Below are positions 58,126-64,000 of a stretch of DNA of 64,000 bases, in pieces. Both the position numbers and the translations under genes were made by a program. The notes beneath the pieces are model-generated. The model was given only the letters and a program-made list of their open reading frames with translations, did no database searches and had not been told where the DNA came from. Source of the stretch: Neoechinorhynchus agilis (lineage: Eukaryota; Acanthocephala); NCBI GenBank assembly GCA_051530055.1, contig CM121341.1:17732001-17796000 (forward strand). Reading direction: 5' to 3'. How positions within the stretch are numbered: the first letter of the stretch is position 1; each line of letters opens with the position of its first letter.

Positions 58126-61100
58126 ATCATCGAGCTCGGTATCCGATACTCCGTTGCACTTGGTTGTGTGATCAATATGCTTCAATCGATATTAGCCGAT
58201 ACTTCATCGAACGTTGGGATAATCCACGTGAATAGATTCGCTTTTCAAGTCGATGGCCTTGGTTATCTGGTCCAGGTTACGACTGGTCGAGGTGGAGCGG
58301 ATGGATACTGGTCAATTCGCCCCGTTGTCGATCTTGTTCTAAGTGCAGATCTCGAGCAAATTATTAGGGACGAAAAGGCGAACGGAAGATGTTTGCTCAC
58401 CAATCGATTCGAACATGATCCAGAACTGACTAAGACAATGACTGATTTTGCAGGTCTTATAGAAATGGTCATTCGGACTAACGATTGTTGTCTGGTGATT
58501 TTAACAAGCGCAAAAAAGTTCGATCTGTTCAATATTGACACTGTTCCGTGGATTCTTAAAGCCATTCGACCTTCACTAACAGACAATCTCGTCTCTAAGG
58601 ACACTAGCGAGGCTCCTTCTTCAGGAAGTCAATTTTCCAAAGAACCGGCCAATGAACTTCGTCGCCGGTTGAAAAGGGAACGATTTAAAACTAACGAAGA
58701 GAAAGTGGAAGCTTTACAGATTAGAGATGAATTAACCAATCGATTTGTATCTGCTACCGATGGACGATGTAGAGCCATGTGCTCAGAAAAGGAGGCGTTG
58801 TCAAGACCTCCTTTAAGACCTTTTGAAAGCTGCAAAATGGTCAAGGCGTACCAACGAGCCGCTGCTGACCAACTTATTTCCAGTATTAATGACCTTCGAC
58901 CACCCGATATCCTGTGGGAAACTGTAGAGAAGAGGTCAAAGTGGTAAAGTCAAATTGACGATTTTATCGGATTGAAATGTTTCATTCGGATTGGATTATG
59001 ATCACCCAAACTCCACAAAGTTCAAATTATTCGAAACTTTTTTGAAATTTGTATGTGTGTGTGCGAAAATAAGGTCCAAAAGGTTTCACGCTCATTTTTG
59101 TTACCTATTATCTACTATAACGTTTCTATTTCGATTAATTAGCTTTTATTTTTTGAACCTTTTTCTCTTCAGAACGACACTTGCCGTATAATATCTTGTC
59201 TACTGTACTCTCGTCTTGAAATGCCATTTTTTAGTAGATTTTACCTATTTTAGTAATGGGCATTATTGTATGATTTTTTTGATTTTTAGAGCTGATATTA
59301 TGCTTGATTTAAATTCACGACCTTTGAAAACACGCAATGATCAAAAATAGGGTTTTATCAATCGCTTAGCCACTTACTACTTTAACCTCGATAAAATACT
59401 TACTTTCACTTCTTCTTCAGGATCCAGGCTCATGTTCGTTGATGGCATTCATAAGCGATCGCCTTCACGCAGTTCGAAAGGATATCGTTCAACAAGTTGC
59501 TTTCGATTGCGCTTACTCTCGAAAATGTCTCGAGGCTGCGGTTAGGTTTTACATCTACGCTTCAGTAAGCATCGAAGAATCTTTTGAAGAGCTCGGAAGC
59601 GACAATTTTCTTCTGAACGACAGCCAGCTACGGTCCACCATGTCGTCCCTTCTCCAGTCTTCGACGTGCGATAACGTAATGATTGCAGTTTATCTGCTGA
59701 TTGGGGTATCGGCTTCTAATCCATACTCATCGGATGATTGGGCTGAGAGTGCTGTTCACAATCTCCGATCGGATAACCGACATCTTAGGAAAGCGATGCA
59801 AATAAGAAAGCACGTCATTTCTTTAAATTGTCCTTCATTTTGGCTCGAGTACGAACGGACACTTGCCCTTGGTGGCGACCATAAACTCATGGCGATGATG
59901 ATGCTAAGGATCGCAGACGGACTTTGTGCTCGATCCCTACGGACTTTATTGCTAAGACAGGATGCTCAAGCGTCTACTGGCAAGCAAGGAAGTGGATCAT
60001 TCGCAGATATCGAACTTTTGATGACAATGATGAACTGCGATGACGAAGAGTCTTTAGCCATCCATCTGTCCAGGTTTAAGCTGTACTTTAACCAATCGAC
60101 AGGATTGCTGGAGGTCAGTGAACCTTACGAAGATGGATTGTTAAGAGCTTATGGACGAACTCCTCTTCTTGGTAAAATGTTTGATAGTCCCGGGGAATTA
60201 GTTCAATTTTTGTTAGCTGTAGAAAGCAGCGAAGCACTTCTTGATCTCTCGGACGAACCCAGCAGTTTCGATCAACATGGTAAATACGCAGGAAATATTC
60301 CAGAAGGTGATGATTCGTGCATTGAAGCAATCAGTGACAGTAACAATGCAGCAACTTTAAAGGTAGTCGCGCCAATTCCAATGGAAACGAAATTCCAATT
60401 TAAAATGCCCGAAGCCGCTTTTCAGTTTAAACCCCCTGTTTCGAATCAGTCTTCGGGACAATTTTTAGCTCAACCAAAAAGTACATTTGCCAGGGCCTTT
60501 GATAGACCATCAGTTCAATTGACAACGAAGCCACACCCTAGCGAAACGAGCAAAACAGCACATATAGAGAGATTGAATCAACCAATAAAAAGAATCGATC
60601 CACGAAAACAAGCACTCGCAACGACACTCTTGCCCGAAATCTTTGAATCGATTGCTGATAAATTCGCGAAAAGGGAAGTCAAAACTGTTTTCGTCAAACA
60701 TAAGATCAGCACTTTGTTGGCCCAGTCGATACATTTAGAAACAACGAATAACGTGATTTGTCAAGTATGTGAAAATGTAATGCTGGATAGTAGATCAATT
60801 TCGTCGAGGTTACATAATCTTGCCAATCATTTCCAGCAACACATAAGACGACCTTGGTTGCTTAAACAGATATTTGAACGTTGGAATCGGACTGCGCGAG
60901 ATATAGAACCGAAACCTCTAATGCCTGGTGATTATCCGGGTTCAACTGCTGATTATTGCAAGGATTTGGAAAATATGCTGGAAAAACTTAACCAATTCGA
61001 CCATTTGATCCCCCAATTCTGCACTTGTAAAATCGTGTTAAGACTTTCCTGGTTTCCGTTTACTGTCTCTACAGTGTTGAGTGACCGACAGGTGGGATTT

Positions 61101-61989
61101 AAAAATTTAAATCTTCCAGTCGTGGGATTGGCTTGCAAGAAAGCTAAAATGCAAGCCGTGTAATTTGAACAACATTAGTCTTGAATGCTTTTTAATATTG
61201 GTTACTCATCACGATAATCAGTTCTCCCTTAACCTAAAAAGTTCTAAAACCGTTCACGTATGGATCGTGTCGGGATATGACCCCGTTTTCGTCCGTAAAA
61301 ACCCTCAGCACCATCTCGACACATCTGCATGCGTCTATGATCCGACCTATGAACATGAGTTACCAAAAGTTCCACTAGTTTGTCTTGACTCAGACCCATG
61401 TCCATCCAAACTCACTGATGCGATTTGTGCCAGTATTCTTAAATGCGGCCGCCGATTGCCCTTCAATCCGATTGAATTATCAGTTTGGTCATGTTTGTCG
61501 TTCGTTCGCACTCTGCGATGCCGCAATCCATCACGACTGCTGGCTCGTGTCCTTTGTGAGAACGTTCTGAATTCCGTTAGATCAATTCCTCCCATTCCTT
61601 CTACACCAGAAGTCTGTCTCTACCAAAATATGGGGCTCTTTAAACGACAACTCGTCCTGTTACTACATGACTTTGACGGTTCTTCAGTTGGATACGGCGA
61701 TCGGAAGTGTGGAGCCGGCAATATAACGTTGCGGAGGCTCAGATTGTGGGGAATGGTCGACGAAGCTCATGTATGGTCTACGTTGGAAAAAAATGCAGAA
61801 CCTCTACTTATGCGACTACCTGCTCAGGTTACACTTCAACTTCCTATTCCTGAACCAAGTGAAAGAAAACGATCATTAGAGAAAACAAAGGACGATTCTT
61901 TGAACAACGCACTCGATGAAACGTTTGCAAAACTCAGAGCGGTCGTTTCACTAAAGGAAGATCTGGACAAACTGTGCAGAAAAGTCTAA
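58126..61989 (+). CDS. MCM3AP: GANP/Sac3-family mRNA-export scaffold (TREX-2)
   Basis: GANP/Sac3 scaffolds the TREX-2 complex at nuclear pores. The first visible exon (about 58126-58945) carries an N-terminal module I do not recognise (GGADGYWSIRPVVDLVLSAD), then the Sac3 lead-in MCSEKEALSRPPLRPFES and LRPPDILWETVEK. After an intron, exon 2 from 59421 holds the SAC3/GANP domain: SLMAFISDRLHAVRKDIVQQ, then CLEAAVRFYIYASVSIEESF, then LRKAMQIRKHVISLNCPSFW and LMAMMMLRIADGLCARSLRT. A region with FQFKMPEAAFQFKPP resembles nucleoporin-type FxF repeats. The frame shift near 61.07-61.11 kb is explained by a 46-nt (or 28-nt) intron leading to SWDWLARKLKCKPCN and the C-terminal domain, which ends at TAA 61987. 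Upstream exons and a small exon near 59 kb may be missing. AATAAA at about 62061. Confidence 0.75.
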
Positions 61990-62300
61990 AGCAATCATGT
62001 GAATATGTATAAATTCATCATTGCGCAAAAAATAGACGGATAATTGTTTTTATTTCTAGAACAATAAATGTCCACCAGTTGCTTTGAATTCGTTCAGGGA
62101 TAAATAGGCCAACGAATACATGGATACGGTGGTGAAAATGCTAAGCGCCACAAACACAAATTCAAAGTAAGTTCATTTGATGACGTTTCGTATCTATGGC
62201 CGTAACCGTGTCCCGTGGTCAGTTGTGATATTTCTTTCAAAATTTTTTATTCTATAATGGGTTCAATTATAAATCTCAGCGAGAATACTACTACTCGAAA
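61990..62300. other. Convergent intergenic region
   Basis: 3' ends of GANP (plus) and of the Cys-rich gene copy 2 (minus). Nothing else seen. Confidence 0.5.
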
Positions 62301-63176
62301 TCAATAAAAGTTCGAATGAGAACATTTTGGTGTCCTCATATGAACAGAACAACATCCTTCGTCCTGCTTTTTCGAGTAACCTCTCGATTCTGATCCTCGC
62401 GATCTTCTCGTTTCAACACAACATTCTGCGGTGCCCATGGGCTTCCTTTCCTGACTACAGCAAACCACTGCTCTCCTCGGTCCACTTTCCGCCTTACAGC
62501 ATATCGGCGATCTTTGTTTGTCGTGGCAACTACAACAAACCAAAGTTTTTCGTTCATGTCGTTCTCCATCGCCGTTCAGCAACATTTCTCTTCGTCCTCC
62601 TTTCTGGCTACAACAAACTCTTGTTTTGTTTTCTTCGTTGCAGCAGTCCACTGTCTCCCTTGGTTTGCTTTTTGGACTGCAACAGATCATAGCTCTTCTC
62701 GGCCTTCGTTCCTTTTCACGACAATCCTGGTTTCTCTTCGTGTTTCCCGTCTCAATACAACATTGAACGGATCTCCGTGGATGCACAGTCCCTTCGCCGC
62801 AGCATTCCACAATCCGATATCTCCCCTCGCAATTTCCGCAATCGTCCAAAGTGCATTTAGTCACACGGCACTCCTTTTTGATTGGCAGAAGATGGCACGG
62901 TGCCCGCCAGGCGACATGACCAAGGCAACATGAGTTGTCCACAGGAAAGAGTCCTGGTCCTTTAGTCGCGACGAACCATCTTCCATAAGAATCACTCACT
63001 GTGCGGAAATGTTCATCACGAGAATCAGTATTCATCGAAAATTCACAGCGTGTAAAGATTAATGAAATGGTTGCCATGGTGAATACATAACATATTGTTG
63101 TAAAGAAGATAAGTCCGATTTTACGGTTAATGCAAGGAAAAGCTTTTTTTGAACAAACACGGTAAAAATTGAACAT
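62301..63176 (-). CDS. Cys-rich type II membrane protein, copy 2
   Basis: 291 residues. The first 124 residues are almost identical to the copy at 30.1 kb: same N terminus, same transmembrane span, same CCLGHVAW and CTLDDCGNCEG motifs, with one extra Lys and an Ala-to-Val change. After IVECC the protein continues for about 165 residues as an irregular repeat of about 16-22 residues. Each unit has a CC pair preceded by basic residues (RRSVQCC, RRAMICC, RETVDCC, TRVCC, RKTLVCC, RSPICC, RRAVVCC, MGTAECC). It ends CSHSNFY. This looks like a secreted or surface Cys-repeat domain with an N-terminal anchor. Family unknown. Confidence 0.7.
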   Translation of the reverse strand: MFNFYRVCSKKAFPCINRKIGLIFFTTICYVFTMATISLIFTRCEFSMNTDSRDEHFRTVSDSYGRWFVATKGPGLFPVDNSCCLGHVAWRAPCHLLPIKKECRVTKCTLDDCGNCEGRYRIVECCGEGTVHPRRSVQCCIETGNTKRNQDCREKERRPRRAMICCSPKSKPRETVDCCNEENKTRVCCSQKGGRREMLLNGDGERHERKTLVCCSCHDKQRSPICCKAESGPRRAVVCCSQERKPMGTAECCVETRRSRGSESRGYSKKQDEGCCSVHMRTPKCSHSNFY

Positions 63177-64000
63177 TTAATTGGGCGTTCAATGTATTAC
63201 TTCGGAAAACTGAATTTTGTAATAAAGAGTCAAATGTTGCCCGACGATTTTACACTAAACAAAGCGTCTATAAAGTTGATTTCCATATTTTAGCGCTGCC
63301 CAATTGACTGAAATAGCAGCTTCAGCGAATATTTCATACGTCCCTTCTTTATTTAGTCTCTTTCAAACTTTGTCAATCTTTGGGTACAGCGTAATCATAA
63401 TGGCCACAACCCATCGCGATAAAAGTGAGATATATTGATTCCAACTGATTACCCATTGGATCGTTCGGACTGACACAAAGTGGTTGTTTAAATTTTGGGT
63501 TCGAGCTAATAATCACAATGTTTATATTGTAGGCGTTTGCAACTGTCAGAGGCAGAAGATCCCCAAGATCTGTGTTAAAATATCTATCCTTCTTGAAGTT
63601 ATCGATATCTATTTCAAGATTTTCAACAAATGGCGTATATTGATCGACTGTTGCAAATCTAAGAGACAGGACGCTTTCAGATTCGCAGCTTTAGATGATC
63701 GCGCCACTCTTTAATACATTTTAATCGGATATCGAAATGAGTTATATCGCGTTCAACAAGGCCTTTCGCTCGCAAAGCTTCGCAAACTGAACTGAAGAAG
63801 CAGTTACCATCCGCACGAACTTTAATTTGCCGAAGATTGAGTTCTTCTAACAGCTCATCTAATCTCGTTTCGTGTTCATCTTCGGTGTTCGAGCAACATC
63901 GGTAAAGCAACTGCTTTGCTGTAATCTCTTTTTTGTGGTACGCGGAATGGTTGTAAGTGACCACGAGTACCGCATCCTTCAAAAATCTATTTAAATGCTT
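62804..64000 (-). repeat. Inverted segmental duplication, copy 2
   Basis: Partner of 29315-30511. Homology starts at the IVECC codons of the Cys-rich gene and runs to the window edge, so the duplication extends beyond what is visible. Confidence 0.9.
63373..64000 (-). CDS. OTU-domain protease, copy 2 (cut by window edge)
   Basis: Same catalytic boxes as copy 1 (KVRADGNCFFSSVCEAL in exon 1; GCGHYDYAV before the stop at 63375-63373). The same 49-nt intron lies at 63707-63659. One amino-acid difference was noticed in the visible exon 1 (ETRLDELL versus EARLDELL). The N-terminal start lies beyond position 64000. Because both catalytic boxes and the splice sites are kept, there is no sign that either copy is a pseudogene. 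Confidence 0.75.

Noticed and set aside
61086-61113. A 28-nt intron in GANP
   Set aside because: A 46-nt intron starting at 61068 with the same acceptor keeps the frame equally well and matches the common intron length, so the 28-nt version is not needed.

Overview
This window is nuclear DNA from a small-genome invertebrate animal. Genes carry spliceosomal introns, commonly about 45-50 nt and some longer. Several genes are animal-specific: a FoxA forkhead factor, an NK2-class homeobox gene with a TN motif, a LEM-domain nuclear-envelope protein, a furin/kexin-type convertase, the TREX-2 scaffold GANP/Sac3 and the centriole protein CEP120. CEP120 points to an animal with centrioles and probably cilia. 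I cannot name the phylum. No bacterial features, CRISPR arrays, rRNA or convincing tRNA genes were seen.

Layout: CEP120 (minus) fills 0.7-5.9 kb. An NK2 homeobox gene lies at 8.1 kb. A single-pass membrane protein and two or three unrecognised genes cover 11-21 kb. Mitochondrial ribosomal protein L19 (minus), an acidic protein and an enoyl-CoA hydratase/isomerase follow at 23-27 kb. Next come the convertase, an OTU protease, a Cys-rich type II membrane protein and the LEM protein (27-33 kb). Two tandem genes for 25-28-residue Cys-rich micropeptides lie at 33.4-34.5 kb. A LINE with a (CATA)n tail occupies 36-39.3 kb. A selenophosphate synthetase of the selenoprotein type (SPS2, minus) is at 41.8-43 kb, with an in-frame UGA and a foldable SECIS in its 3' UTR. 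43-50 kb is a nest of LINE fragments around a gene for a type I membrane protein. FoxA (minus) is at 52 kb with about 5 kb of gene-poor DNA upstream. GANP is at 58-62 kb, and a second inverted copy of the OTU/Cys-rich pair runs off the right edge.

The most striking signal is structural. Hammerhead-ribozyme cores (CUGANGA, a stem II hairpin, then GAAA) recur across the window in at least three sequence families, often as head-to-head pairs inside short inverted-repeat elements. Two cores on the same strand bracket the intronless SPS2 gene. The inverted duplication at 29.3-30.5 and 62.8-64.0 kb is nearly identical over 1.2 kb and then diverges abruptly within a Cys-rich reading frame.

Splice sites were placed by eye from reading frames and GT/AG signals. 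Domain calls rest on motif recognition, and no alignments or folding programs were run.
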